DNA of 64,000 nucleotides from Paramisgurnus dabryanus (Eukaryota; Chordata; Actinopteri; Cypriniformes; Cobitidae), in the NCBI RefSeq assembly GCF_030506205.2, contig NC_133354.1, positions 18,722,588 through 18,786,587 of the forward strand, written 5' to 3'. The position numbers and the translations under genes were made by a program. Shown here in pieces: positions 1 to 10,555 of this stretch. Every line of letters begins with the position of its first letter. The first letter of the stretch is position 1. The notes beneath the pieces were generated by a model. It did no database searches. It saw only the letters and a list, made by a program, of their open reading frames with translations, and was not told the DNA's origin.

Positions 1-3000
1 GTTGCTAATGCAATGCTCCAACAATTGAGGTACAAAAACGCATTAAGCCATCAAAGTAAAAATATGAACATAACATAACAATGTTTGATAAATATTTTTG
101 GCTTTATGAACAGTAAGAAATATTAATGGCCAAGTTACGCAGTTAAAAATTAAAATTGGTCAAGGCCTCTATATGTTTGAGCTCTCAGGCTTTTACACAT
201 GTGATGTCCTGAATGATTCTCTCTTACCTAATCTCTGAATACTACATCCCATGTTTTCTCTGCTGTAGTGGTGTCACATTTCCACGGCCACACAAGGTCA
301 TTGGTAGCCCTTTGTGTGGCAGCCTGTTGTCTTGAGTCCATTCAGACATGTAGTCAGCTCACATTAACCTTGCTAGGCTGGAACATCAAGAGGAACGCCA
401 ATGCAAACACACACACACATTGTGCTCACCAGAATCTCCTGAATCTCAGTTTAAATGTCAGTTTTCCTTCGTGCAGTCAGTTTATTCCAGTGGTTCTCAA
501 TCCTGCTCCCAGAGATTTGCAGTACTTTCCTACAGAGTAAACATACCTGAACGTGGGGATGAAGTAAACGAAAATGACTGAGTGATTTTGTATTGACAGA
601 AATACCAATACTGTCATAGACATTTTCGCATGTCATAAACATTACGCTTACCTATTAACATCTGTGTGGCTTTACGGATTTTATCAAATCAAATTTATTT
701 AATCTGTTTAAGTAGAAAATAACTGTGAACAGCGGTAAGTGTTGTCAAGCTTATTCCAGTCAGGCAGCTGCCTCGTGGTGTATCATGGGAAATAGTGAGT
801 TAGAGAGGGTACATCAGAGTAAACAAATCTAGGGAATTAATTCACTCAGGTTTCAGGCATGACTGCAAAATATCCGACACCCAATAGAGTTCACTTCTAA
901 CCATTATAGACACAGCTTTAGAGCATGTTTACATAACAACAATGTACAAAAAATGTAAACAAATTTCCTTTAGTGTATTAAGTAGTGTGTTAATTTCCTT
1001 TTCTGTTCGTTTTAGTGTACAGACAACAATGTTGTCAAAATGATCCTGTTCACACGGATTAACGAAAAATACTGTATTATGTATGCCAAGCCAGTGGTTG
1101 AAAGTTTGCGTATTCATGCCCCCAGAGTTGTGTAAAATATATTTTTAGGTGTAAACGTACCCTTACATACCCCTTAAACGTGTAGTTTAAAGGGGGGGGG
1201 GGGGGGGGTCAATGGTATTTCATGCATTCTGACTAATCAACACAGTTTAATAGTTAAGAGCATTTGAATGTATAACAGAGTATTTCTGTGCCAAATGCAC
1301 TTCGCCAGGGTTTGTAAAAGTTTCGGAAAGTTTTTTTAGAATATGGATCCAGCTGACATTTCAGGGGTAAACAATACATATCACTTCATTTCATGGGCAC
1401 TTCCCCCGGAAAACTCTGCCCGCAAGTCAATCAGTGGGAGAGCAAGAACCGATAACGCTAAGTCACAGGCATCACTTCACGCGACAGTTTTATTTTATAT
1501 CAAGACTCAACAATGGCATAAAAGCAGAAGTGGGTTTTTTTATGTAAGGAGAAGAAAGCCAGCATTATGGAAACAATGGATATAGTTTGTTTATCTGGGG
1601 TAGCAACAGAGTTTTGCGTGTGTGTTTGTTTAATGCTGGATTTCATTAAAAAATCCCAACCGGGTCATAAGTTGCATGCGGTAGCCTAAGTAAGACTTTT
1701 GTGTTATGTTGTAAGTAGGAGCGTATGTGCATATTATATGAACGACACGAAGATGTAGTAAATCATAAGTTATCCAGTCAGTGTTGTATGAAGTTTTGAC
1801 TCGTGACTCGCTCCTCCCGCAGCTAGTAACTCCTCCTTTCGAATTTTTTCATGCTTTTTCAGAAAAAATCGGTAAAGCTGATCTGTCTTTTATAAATCTG
1901 ATAAAACTAAAGACTCTTCAGAGATATGAAGGATGTAATACTACCCTATAGGTACTCCAGATTAACATCAGATATGCATAAACAGCTTGTGTTATGGGAG
2001 CTTTAAGCCCAACTCTTCAGGAAAGAACTGTAGGGGTGTTCCTCTAACACTAGGACGTGCTCTAGGAAGGCTGCATATCTCGGCTGCAACATCATCATGC
2101 ATCATCTAAGGACATCTCAAGGATACTTTGAAGGCAGCCTTTGTTTTGTGCACTTCATTTGTGTCCACTTTTGAGGGTTGCATGAAGTGTATCCCTTATG
2201 GCCTCAAATCACCCACATTTTTTTTTTGCACACATTCCAAAAACTTTGCGATAACCGACTTTCTTTGCCCAATTTTATTATGAAAGTCAAGCCAAAAATG
2301 GTAGCAAATGAGTCGACACAGAGTTCACCCAATTTTGTAAGGCAAAAACTTAGACGGAGATGTTAATGTTATTCTCCGTTTTGTTGTAAATTATTCACGT
2401 AATGTTAAACTACCCATGTTGTAAATAACTGATACCACAAAAGGTTGATGCATGGAAATTTGATACATCACATTATTTTCATCTATCTTCAAAGTTTTAA
2501 TGTCATGACCACGGGGGCATGTTGAGAAGGACTCTAAACCTTGAAGCCTCAGAAGGACACAGCCTTCATAGGATGCAACCTTGCCTTTCAGAAACACCCT
2601 AGATCTCCAAAAGAAGTTCTTCTCAGACTCACCCAAACGCACATTCATGAACACATAAGCTGCTTGTTATCCATAACAACTGCCTGTCTTTGTCTTCAAA
2701 GGAAGTCTGCCTATTTTTATTCAGTGTTATACACAAAATCACGCTCACATCTGTATTCTAATTTACCATCCCTTGTGCACACAGAAATAGCACAGTCTTG
2801 TTCTAAGCGCCAATACAGTTAGACAGTGAAGTGAGTTCATTATTCACCTTTGTCAACACCCCCACATAGCTGCATCTCTTTTCTCTCTCTTTTTCTCTCA
2901 CTCATATTCTAGATTGCCATCCCCTCCGATTTGCTATTTCTCTCCTTTTACTACACCCCCTTCAGACTATTAAACCTGCCGCGGGAAAATGAACGTTTTG

Positions 3001-3160
3001 CTCACAAGCGTTTCCGAGGTTTCAAATAGCAATGAATTGTCTCACTGTAACACTCTTTGTAAGTTATAAGAGCTGCAAAGTTATGCAGAGTCGACACCTT
3101 TGAGAGAAGTGATGAAAGCTTTGACAACACGAGGCATCTCGAAAAATCCCCAAAAGTCCG
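1..3160. other. Intergenic stretch without a recognised gene
   Basis: All open frames here are short, lack plausible splice partners and show no family resemblance. Parts of 1340-2010 look like an old, diverged interspersed repeat ending in a run similar to TGTGTTATGGGAGCTTTAAG, but I could not define both ends. The only sharp feature is a poly-G run at 1192-1208. If gene order is as in mammals, this side of rasgrp2 would lead towards nrxn2, but no neurexin exon is seen. Confidence 0.55.
1192..1208. repeat. Poly-G mononucleotide run (17 G)
   Basis: Seventeen consecutive G follow TTTAAA. It is simple-sequence DNA with G-quadruplex potential, and a likely site of length error in assembly. Confidence 0.9.
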
Positions 3161-3170
3161 CACTGCCCTT

Positions 3171-3245
3171 AAAGGTACAGTTCACACAAAAATAAAAATT
3201 CTGTCATCATTTATTCAACCTCATTTTGTCCCAAACACAAATGAC
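3171..3245. repeat. Fragment of a TTAA/AGG-type dispersed repeat
   Basis: The stretch begins TTAAAGGTACAGTTCACAC and continues with AATTCTGTCATCATTTATTC. This is the usual beginning of a very abundant cyprinid miniature element (consensus start AAAGGGATAGTTCACCC). Related copies or fragments occur near 5035, 35310, 53260, 56230 and 58850. The opposite end is not seen, so it is a fragment. Confidence 0.6.
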
Positions 3246-3624
3246 TTTATTATATATTTGACTGAATAACCATTTGGTGGATTTACAACCCCAGAAAAGA
3301 CACTGTAGAAATTGTGAGTAAAAAGAATCACCAATTCCCCCAAAGCTGCAGCGAAAAATAGTTTTCTCAGAGAAAAATTGCAAAGAGTTTGAAGTTATCA
3401 TCATCAACAGTGCGTAATATCATCTAATGATTAAGAAAATCTGTGCGTAAGGGTCAAGGCCGGAAATTCATACTGGATGCCCGTGATCTTCGTGCCCTTA
3501 GACGGCACTGCATCACATACTGTACAGGAATGCTACTGTAATGGAAATCACAACATGGGCTCTGGAATACTTCTAGAAAACATGACATTTGCTGTTGCAG
3601 CCTAAAACTCTATGAAAGTTTCCT

Positions 3625-3845
3625 GGATGGGGATTAGACTAGTCCTAGACTAAAATAAATGTGAAAGCTGTCCAAACTGAAAACAACTTGCACTGACATA
3701 TCTTAAAATACATCAGTGCCCTTTGTTTTGCCTCAAAATGCACACAAGTAATGTTTTTAGTAAGGCATGTTTGTTAAAACTAGTTATATTTCCTAATTAA
3801 ACTAAGGCCTAGTCCTGGCTTAAGCTAATCCCTGTCCGGGAAATC
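3625..3845. repeat. Dispersed repeat inserted in the Tc1-like relic
   Basis: It begins GGATTAGACTAGTCCTAGAC and ends in AAACTAAGGCCTAGTCCTGGCTTAAGC and CCCTGTCCGGGAAA. A diverged relative forms the right end of the element at 5010-6250 (CTTGGCTTTGCTAAGCCTTG), which shows a dispersed family. It interrupts Tc1-like sequence, so it inserted later. Confidence 0.55.
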
Positions 3846-3879
3846 ACCCCTTTTAGGTAAAAAAAAGAAGCCAAATCTA

Positions 3880-4395
3880 AACATGATCCCAGCGCAGGCG
3901 TTTTCCCTGGGCCAAGGCTCATTTAAAATGGACTGTGGCAACGTGGAAAACTGGTCAGACGAATCAAAATTTGAAGTTCTTTTTGGAAAACTGGGAGGCC
4001 ATTTCATCTGGACTATAGAGGACAAGGACAACCCAAGTTGTTATTAGGGCTCAGTTCAGAAGCCTGCATCTCTGATGATTTGGGGTTGCATGAGTGCGTG
4101 TGGCATGGGAAGCTTACACATCTGGAAAGGCACCATCAATGCTGAAAGGTTTATCTAAGTTTTAGAGCAACATATGCTCCCATTCAGACGTCGTCTCTTT
4201 CTGGGAAGACCTTGCATTTTCCAACACGACAATGCCAGACCACAAACTGCATCAATTACAACATCATGGCTGTGTAGAAGAAAGATCCAAGTACTGAAAT
4301 GGCCAGCCTGCAGTCCAGATCTTTCACACATAAAAAACATTTGGAGCATCAAAAAGAGGAAGATGCGACAGTTGAGCAAACTGAAGCTTGTATTA
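3880..4395 (+). pseudogene. Broken Tc1-like transposase
   Basis: Plus-strand translation gives Tc1-family blocks in order: WSDESKFE near 3952, then IWGCMS near 4078, then QHDNARPQTA near 4220, then PACSPDL and NIW near 4305-4345. These surround the three acidic residues of the Tc1 catalytic triad. The frame is broken by a stop near 4044 and another near 4155. The third catalytic position, normally Glu in a PIENIW-type motif, reads Lys here (HIKNIW). It cannot make active transposase. The family assignment rests on motif recognition. Confidence 0.8.
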
Positions 4396-4396
4396 A

Positions 4397-4672
4397 ATGG
4401 TAAATGGTCTGCATTTATATAGCGCTTTTAACAGACCTACAGCCATCCAAAGCGCTTTACAATTAGCCTCACATTCACCCATTCACTCACACATTCATAC
4501 ACCAACGGCGGTGTCTGGCATGCAAGGCGCCAGCCAGCTCGTCCGGAGCAGTTGGGGTTAAGTGTCTTGCTCAAGGACACCTAGACACTTGGTCCGGTGG
4601 AGCCGGGGATTGAACCACCAACCTTCCAGTTTGTAGACAACCTACATGAACCACTAGGCCACTGCCGCGCAG
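4397..4672. repeat. Teleost dispersed repeat (AAGTGTCTTGCTCAAGGACA type)
   Basis: It contains CATTTATATAGCGCTTTTAAC, then AAAGCGCTTTACA, a CATTCACCCATTCAC tract, GTGTCTTGCTCAAGGACAC and GCCGGGGATTGAACC. I know this as a widespread fish interspersed repeat; the late part resembles a tRNA-like B box, so it may be SINE-related. It is inserted in the Tc1-like relic. Confidence 0.6.
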
Positions 4673-5183
4673 ACAGGAATGGGACAACATTCCTATTCCT
4701 AAACATTGGTCCTCCTCCAGCCCTTCTTTATATGTACATTTAACTTTTCCGGCCTCTTACTGCTACCTGTCCCAACACATCTGAGTGTATAGCTCTCTTG
4801 AAATCCAAAATGAGCAAATATTTAGCATGACATTTCTAAATTTCTCACTTTCCACATTTGATATGTTATCTATATTCTATTGTGAATAAAATATAAGTTT
4901 ATGAGATTTGTAAATTATTCCATTCATTTTTTACTCACAATTTCTACAGTGTCCCTACTTTTTCTGATTTGGGGTTGTAATACAATGGCAGCATATTATG
5001 ACTCATTCGCCCGGTTTCACAGACAAGGCTTAAAGGGATACAGTAGTTCACCCAAAAAAAAAAAGAAAATTCTGTCATTTTCTCATCCTCGTGTTTTTTA
5101 AACCTGTAGGAATTTATATTTTCTAATAAACAGAAAAGAAGATAAATGATGGTGAGAACACTGTTGACGGTACCCATTGGATT

Positions 5184-5290
5184 CCATCAGGGATGCACCA
5201 AAAGGAAAAATCTTGGACGAAACCGAATAAAATGAAAAACTCAGCTGAAGGCCGAATACCGAACAACTGAATATTTTTTAATTTTATTTG
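5184..5290. repeat. hAT-like element fragment
   Basis: The stretch GGGATGCACCAAAAGG, then CTTGGACGAAACCGAATA and GGCCGAATACCGAA, resembles the ends of vertebrate hAT elements of the type starting CAGGGATGCACCGA. Only one end is present and there is no coding part. Confidence 0.45.
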
Positions 5291-5427
5291 ATATTTTCCT
5301 AATTATTCTGTAAATAGCTACAGATAGACTTGTTAAAACATTCAACAACATAACTGAGTCCTTGGCTAAATGGATATTAATCCGATCTTATATTACCACG
5401 TAAAATGCAAATGACCTATTCAATTAA

Positions 5428-5819
5428 AAGGGACATTTCACAAGACTTTTTTAAGATGTGAAATAAATATTTGGTGTCCCTAGAGTACATATGTGAAGTA
5501 TGTGAAAATTGCAACTTTGTAGGTATGACCAAAAATGTGCTGTTTTGGGTGTGTCCTTTAAAATGCAAATGAGCTGATCTCTGCACTAAATAGCAGTGCT
5601 GTGGTTGGATAGCGCAGATTAAGGGGCGGTATTATCCCCTTCTAACATCACAGGGGAGCCAAATTTCAATGACCTATTTTTCAAATGCTTGCTGAGAATG
5701 GTTAACCAAAACTAAGGTACTGGGTTGTTCTTTTTCAAATTTTCTAGGTTGATACAAGCACCAGGGACACAATTATAGCACTTAAACAGAGAAAGGCTCG
5801 TTTTCATGATATGTCCCCT
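5428..5819. mobile_element. TTAA-flanked miniature transposon, family copy 1 of 3
   Basis: The element lies between TTAA tetranucleotides. Its ends are inverted (AAGGGACAT and ATGTCCCCT). Close relatives in the opposite orientation lie at 25792-26220 and 54811-55223, sharing for example GGGTCCCCAGTGCTTCTA (or its complement) and a block containing GGGGATAATACCGCCCCTTA. It is non-coding and probably mobilised by a piggyBac-like transposase, judging by the TTAA target. Confidence 0.75.
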
Positions 5820-6250
5820 TTAAGAAACTTGCAACGACGCTTATGCACCACTGTACTGTCTGTTGAGCAGCGGAAGGGCATCTGGAGCACGATCAAGTAC
5901 GAGCAAATGGAGAGAGTGAGGCTGCGTTTGAAATCGTATACTGTGACATACAGTACTGAATTAGATGAACTACCTACTCATCGACAGTTAAAACAATAGG
6001 TACTATATATTATGATATGGATATGAATTCGGACATACTACATATTATGCCTTTAAGGCTAGTTCTAAACTAAGACACATGTTGGAGCTGTCTCAACAGA
6101 AAACTGCAGATCTTAAAATATCCATTGACACTGAGATCAACATCTGTAGCGTCTCTTTCTAAGCCATGTTTATAAAAGCATCTTTATTTTACATCTTAAT
6201 TTAACTAAGCCCAGTCTTGGCTTTGCTAAGCCTTGTCTGTAAAACCAGGC

Positions 6251-8357
6251 CATTATGACTTAAAAATGAAATAAATCACCTAATAGTCTTGAAGGAATAT
6301 TATAATTCAAAGACTTTATTTTTTACATGGCATATGTTGTTTGTATACGCAGACAATAAAAATAACACATTTTAGTGTTGCAATGGCAATACCACAACAC
6401 AGTGAAACTAGTATTTTTGCTTAAGGTTATCATAACGCCAAAATCTTATACCAGCCCATGGATATTGGTTACGCAACATGTGGAGTTACAGACCCATTTA
6501 CAACAAAGACACATCTTAGTGTAAAATTAAATACAACTCTTTTCACAAAAAAGTCAGATGAGTTTGGAACAACTTATTTTAAAGAATAAATGATGAAAGA
6601 ATTTTTATTTCTGGATGAACTAATCCTTTAAAGATTTCAGTAACCGTACATTAGCGACAGATCGTAGAATGCTGGAGTTCAGTAAGGCTCCTTTTGTGAG
6701 TCTTATCGCCCTTCCATAATTACTGCTATTAATTACGCTTCCTATAAAGATTATTCAAAGACTGATCACTCCATCCGAGACGACTCCCAAAGGCAGACAA
6801 CAGCAGGCAGAATCGCATAGAGGTCAACCACAAAGTTACCATACTGATACTTTTTGCGAATCTTTTTGAAAATAACAATGTTATGCCCTACTTACTTTGA
6901 AGGGCAAATCACATGAGGTGTATACTTTATAGGTAGCGTGATATTTGAAACATCCTACAGCATGTAAAGACTGCATATATGTCAGATTCTTTGCCTATTT
7001 GTGAAAATACTCATTGTGTGGTGCTTCTTTAATACAAACACACATAAAATATGTAAAAATATCCAAAATAATTACCATCGATAGGCTATTCTTTTGATGA
7101 ATGAATCAGTTTAAATCCCAGATAGCATCTAAAATAAATTACGTTTTAAAATGAATTGCCAGGATGTGCCACCCAGTATCACATAATCATAAACGGCAAA
7201 ATTACTTTCTTTGAAGTAAAAATCTCACTAACAGCTTTGTGAAATGACTCCTCATGAAGAGATTACGATGCTCACTTGGGCCCTTCGACCAGGGTCCTTC
7301 AAGGACAAAAAAAGAAGTTTGGAATTCACCTCCCATCACACACCAGTAACTTGCCTCTTCTCCGGTCACACCTGTAACGCTCTCATGACATTTCATCTTA
7401 GGCTGTTTTGCATGGTGATGACAACCATCTGACACAATAGACATTCCAACCTTGTCCTCCAACGTGCCCAAAAGAAAGATGGTGAATGACAGCGAATACA
7501 CCTTCAAGCCCCACTGGAACCATCTATCTCACCTCTTATTGCACCCTTGGCTGTCAATCACAGAGGTCAACGCAGGTGCAACCGCCGTCATGCCCCAGCA
7601 GCTCTCCTCTTATGCTAATTTAGGCCGCGTGACATTTAGCTGCAGCGTCTACAGCTGTGCTCCATGTGCATTGCAGATATAATCGCATTTATATATATAC
7701 AGTATGCATGTTCATGTTGGGGTAATGAAACATATCAAAATGCTGTGTGTGTTTAATGATGTGTGTTTGTATTTGAAAATCCGTTTACTTTCATGTGCAA
7801 ATCTACAGTTGCTGCTGACAGCTGAATGTTCAAAATACACCACAGCCCGGTTATAAACCCACCGCTGATTGAACACCTGCACTGGCGCTGCCTTGCATTC
7901 CCAGTGCCTACCGGTGCCAAAAATCAGTGTGTGTCCCTATCTAATGATCATGACTTCCACGCATTCCTCGTTTCTATCAACTCACCGCGGTTTAGAACAA
8001 ATTACAGCCATTAGCTCCACCCACGACTCATCATACAGTCTAAACTCCTGAGGGAGCAATTCTTCAAATTTTCGCTTTTGAGATCAGCATGCTTAGGTAA
8101 GGCACGTTCACCCACAGGCAAGCATGCATGAATGCTTGCATGCCCACACAAACGGCTTTGTTGTAAAACCTAGTGAGCAGACCCAAAAGAAAGCATTTTT
8201 AAGGGATAGGCGTGCTTCCAGTGTAAAGGCTATTCCAAAAAGTAGTTAATTATGTTGTCTCCTAAGATATCTACTTGCACTTTACAAAATGCTAGGTTGT
8301 TTACAAAACATAAGAAACAACCCAACTGTTGATTTGTGCAAATTTGACCCAACTGTG
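6251..8357. other. Intergenic DNA, no gene; partly low-repeat
   Basis: No coding exon is supported. The parts 6650-6800 and 7230-7650 look non-repetitive within the window and carry homeodomain-like ATTA/TAAT cores, so they are candidates for conserved regulatory DNA. That is a guess from base composition and absence of repeats only. Confidence 0.35.
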
Positions 8358-8365
8358 GTTTAAAA

Positions 8366-8623
8366 CAGTGGTTCTCAAACTTTTTAGTGTGCGGCCCCCC
8401 TTGTGTACGGTGCATTCCTTCGCCCCCCCCCCAAAAAAAAGTATGAAAAATTTGTTTTAAAACGTAAACATATTAAAGTATACAAAGCAGTGCTGTTGGT
8501 TAGTAGCCTTATTTTTTTAGGTTTAATTACACAAATTCATAATAAATTAATGTATTTTATAAAATGTCATAAAACTGGGGCCCCCCTGGCACCAACTTGC
8601 GGCCCCCAGTTTGAGAACCACTG
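8366..8623. mobile_element. hAT-like miniature element with 8-bp target duplication
   Basis: The ends are inverted: CAGTGGTTCTCAAACTTTTT at the left and GTTTGAGAACCACTG at the right. The 8 bases GTTTAAAA occur immediately outside both ends (8358-8365 and 8624-8631). An 8-bp duplication plus CAGTG ends is the hAT hallmark. At 258 bp it is non-autonomous. Interior inverted G/C runs flank an AT-rich centre. Confidence 0.85.
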
Positions 8624-9072
8624 GTTTAAAACAACCTTGCATTTTTTTAGAGTGACAGACAGATTTCAAAGGAATACCATATTTTTTTGCAGCCACTAAA
8701 GATATGTGGTCCAGTACTTATATGGCCTTATTAGGTTTGGCTACTATTTAAGGCCTGTTCTGGTATTGTCAGTTTATTTTGATTGCATTTTTATTTTCAG
8801 TTATTTTTTTCTTATGAAGAATTTTCAGTTTTTGAAAGATATATTCATGAAATAGTTACTTTTAAATATGTGTTATGTCTATTAATATTTACTGCCAGGT
8901 AAACCTGGCAAAAGATTTAATTTAAATAATCACAAGAATGTGTGAAAATTATTTCATGAACAAACAAAATTTTTTTATAATTAAATGTCAAAGCAATAAA
9001 AAAGACCAAATTTCATAACCGCGACAGCCTTAGTAGTAATCATGTTTTTTTTTTTTGCATACTGATTACTTT

Positions 9073-9436
9073 GGCAAAACTATGGTTTTACTACAGTAAA
9101 CAAGGTATTTGAAGCATAACCATGGTTTTTGTACTAACCATGGTTTAACTATAGATGGTTTCAGTGGTAACAACACGGCTTTCGTGGTCGACATGTAACT
9201 TCTGGTAAACTCCGCTAAGAATAAATAACAACAAAGTACTTTAAACGTAGTTTATTTAAGTAGCAAGCAAAATAAACAACACTTTATATTCCCAGGACCA
9301 AAACATTTGTTATTTTGACAAGGTAGTTCAAGAGTTCAGTTTAGCAACTAGTCAGATCAATCGGACCAGACGCGATGAAACCGTCTATAGTAACCATGTT
9401 TATTTGGTTTCAACTGTAGTAAAAATATGGTTAATT
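9073..9436. repeat. Foldback repeat with CCATGGTTT motifs
   Basis: The left part has AAAACTATGGTTTTACTACAG and repeated AACCATGG. The right part has the inverse, CTGTAGTAAAAATATGG. This resembles common cyprinid miniature elements built of CCATGGTTTTACTACAG. The exact ends are uncertain. Confidence 0.5.
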
Positions 9437-9857
9437 TTGTGTAAAGGAAAGTTTACACAAATATGAAAGTTCTCGTATAATTTACTCTCCCTCATGCCAT
9501 CCCAGAAGTGTATGACTTCCCATCTTCAGTTGAATTAATGAGATTCAACATCATCGACATGCTGCCATATTTAAATTTAAAATGCTATCTCTATGCTATT
9601 ATGGAAATGCAATGTAGTGATTGCCAAATAAACTTAAAATATAAAATGTTTTCTCGCAAAAATAGCGTTTCGCTTCAGTAGACATATATTAACCCACTGG
9701 AGTCAATTGGATTACTTTAATGATGGATTGGAGTTAAGCCTGGTCGATCCCCATATAAGAAGATAACATAATATTAATTAAGAGTTATTTGATTGTGTTT
9801 AGCTGAAGAAAGGAAGTCATATACATCTGGCTGTTTTTTGGAAAACTACACCTTTAA

Positions 9858-10551
9858 AGGAAAACACCACAGTTTTTTCTATATTTTACTATGTTCTTAC
9901 CTCATCCTAAACTAATTAATACATACCTATCTTTATTCAATGCTCGCACTTAATCTTTGTACAGCGTGTCCTGAATATGTTAGCATTTAGCCAAGCCCCA
10001 TTCATTCCTTAGGATCCAAACAGGGATGAACTTCCATTTTTCCCTACTTAAAGACTCTTACATGAGTAGTTACACAAGTAAGACTGCTGGCACAAAATAA
10101 AACGTGGAGATTTTTAAGCAGATAAAAAATGAGAACTATATTGTATGGTGGAAGAGCACTTCGTAACAACATCACTCCTGACTACTCCCTCTCTCGCTCA
10201 AACTTCCATCAATATTACTGCGCCCAAGGTCGAAGTGATGCAAGCTAAGTGCTCATCCGCCATAAAATCTAGTTCTCAATTTTTGTAACCTGCTTAAAAA
10301 ATTGCTACATTTTATTTTCGTGCCACCATATACTCGTGTTTAAATAGGGAAACCATGGAAGTGTTTGGTGGCTTCTAAATTCATCCCTGTTTGGATCCCA
10401 ATGAATGAATGGGGCTAGGCTAAATGCTAACACATTCACGACGCGCTGTACAAAGATTAAGTGCATGCATTGAATAAAGATAGGTATGTATTCATTAGTC
10501 TAAGATGAGGTTAGAACATAGTAAAATATTGAAAAACAGTGGTGTTTTCCT
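9858..10551. mobile_element. TTAA-flanked foldback transposon (AGGAAAACACCAC family)
   Basis: TTAA stands at both borders (9854-9857 and 10552-10555). The arms, roughly 200 bp each, are inverted copies: AGGAAAACACCAC opens and GTGGTGTTTTCCT closes, and blocks such as CCTATCTTTATTCAATGC recur inverted near 10470. No open frame is seen. A partial copy corresponding to the right half lies at 50300-50656 in pygm intron 9. Confidence 0.8.
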
Positions 10552-10555
10552 TTAA

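Larger units (their letters stand above)
3284..4979 (+). mobile_element. Decayed Tc1/mariner-like transposon
   Basis: The two ends are inverted copies. The left starts TACAACCCCAG and runs through GACACTGTAGAAATTGTGAG. The right ends in ACTCACAATTTCTACAGTGTC followed by GGGGTTGTA. Between them lie plus-strand transposase remnants (about 3880-4395). About 1.7 kb is the usual Tc1-like size, but this copy has internal stops and has itself received other repeats (3625-3845 and 4397-4672), so it is long inactive. Confidence 0.75.
5010..6250. mobile_element. Long foldback element with nested insertions
   Basis: The left end (CCGGTTTCACAGACAAGGCTTA) is an inverted copy of the right end (TAAGCCTTGTCTGTAAAACCAGG). 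The interior holds a piece of the TTCACCC-type repeat (5035-5160), a hAT-like fragment (5184-5290) and a complete TTAA-flanked element (5428-5819). No coding capacity is seen. Confidence 0.6.

Noticed and set aside
7202..7682. Cluster of overlapping short frames on both strands
   Set aside because: They overlap each other in opposite directions with no codon bias or motif; more likely non-coding conserved-type DNA.
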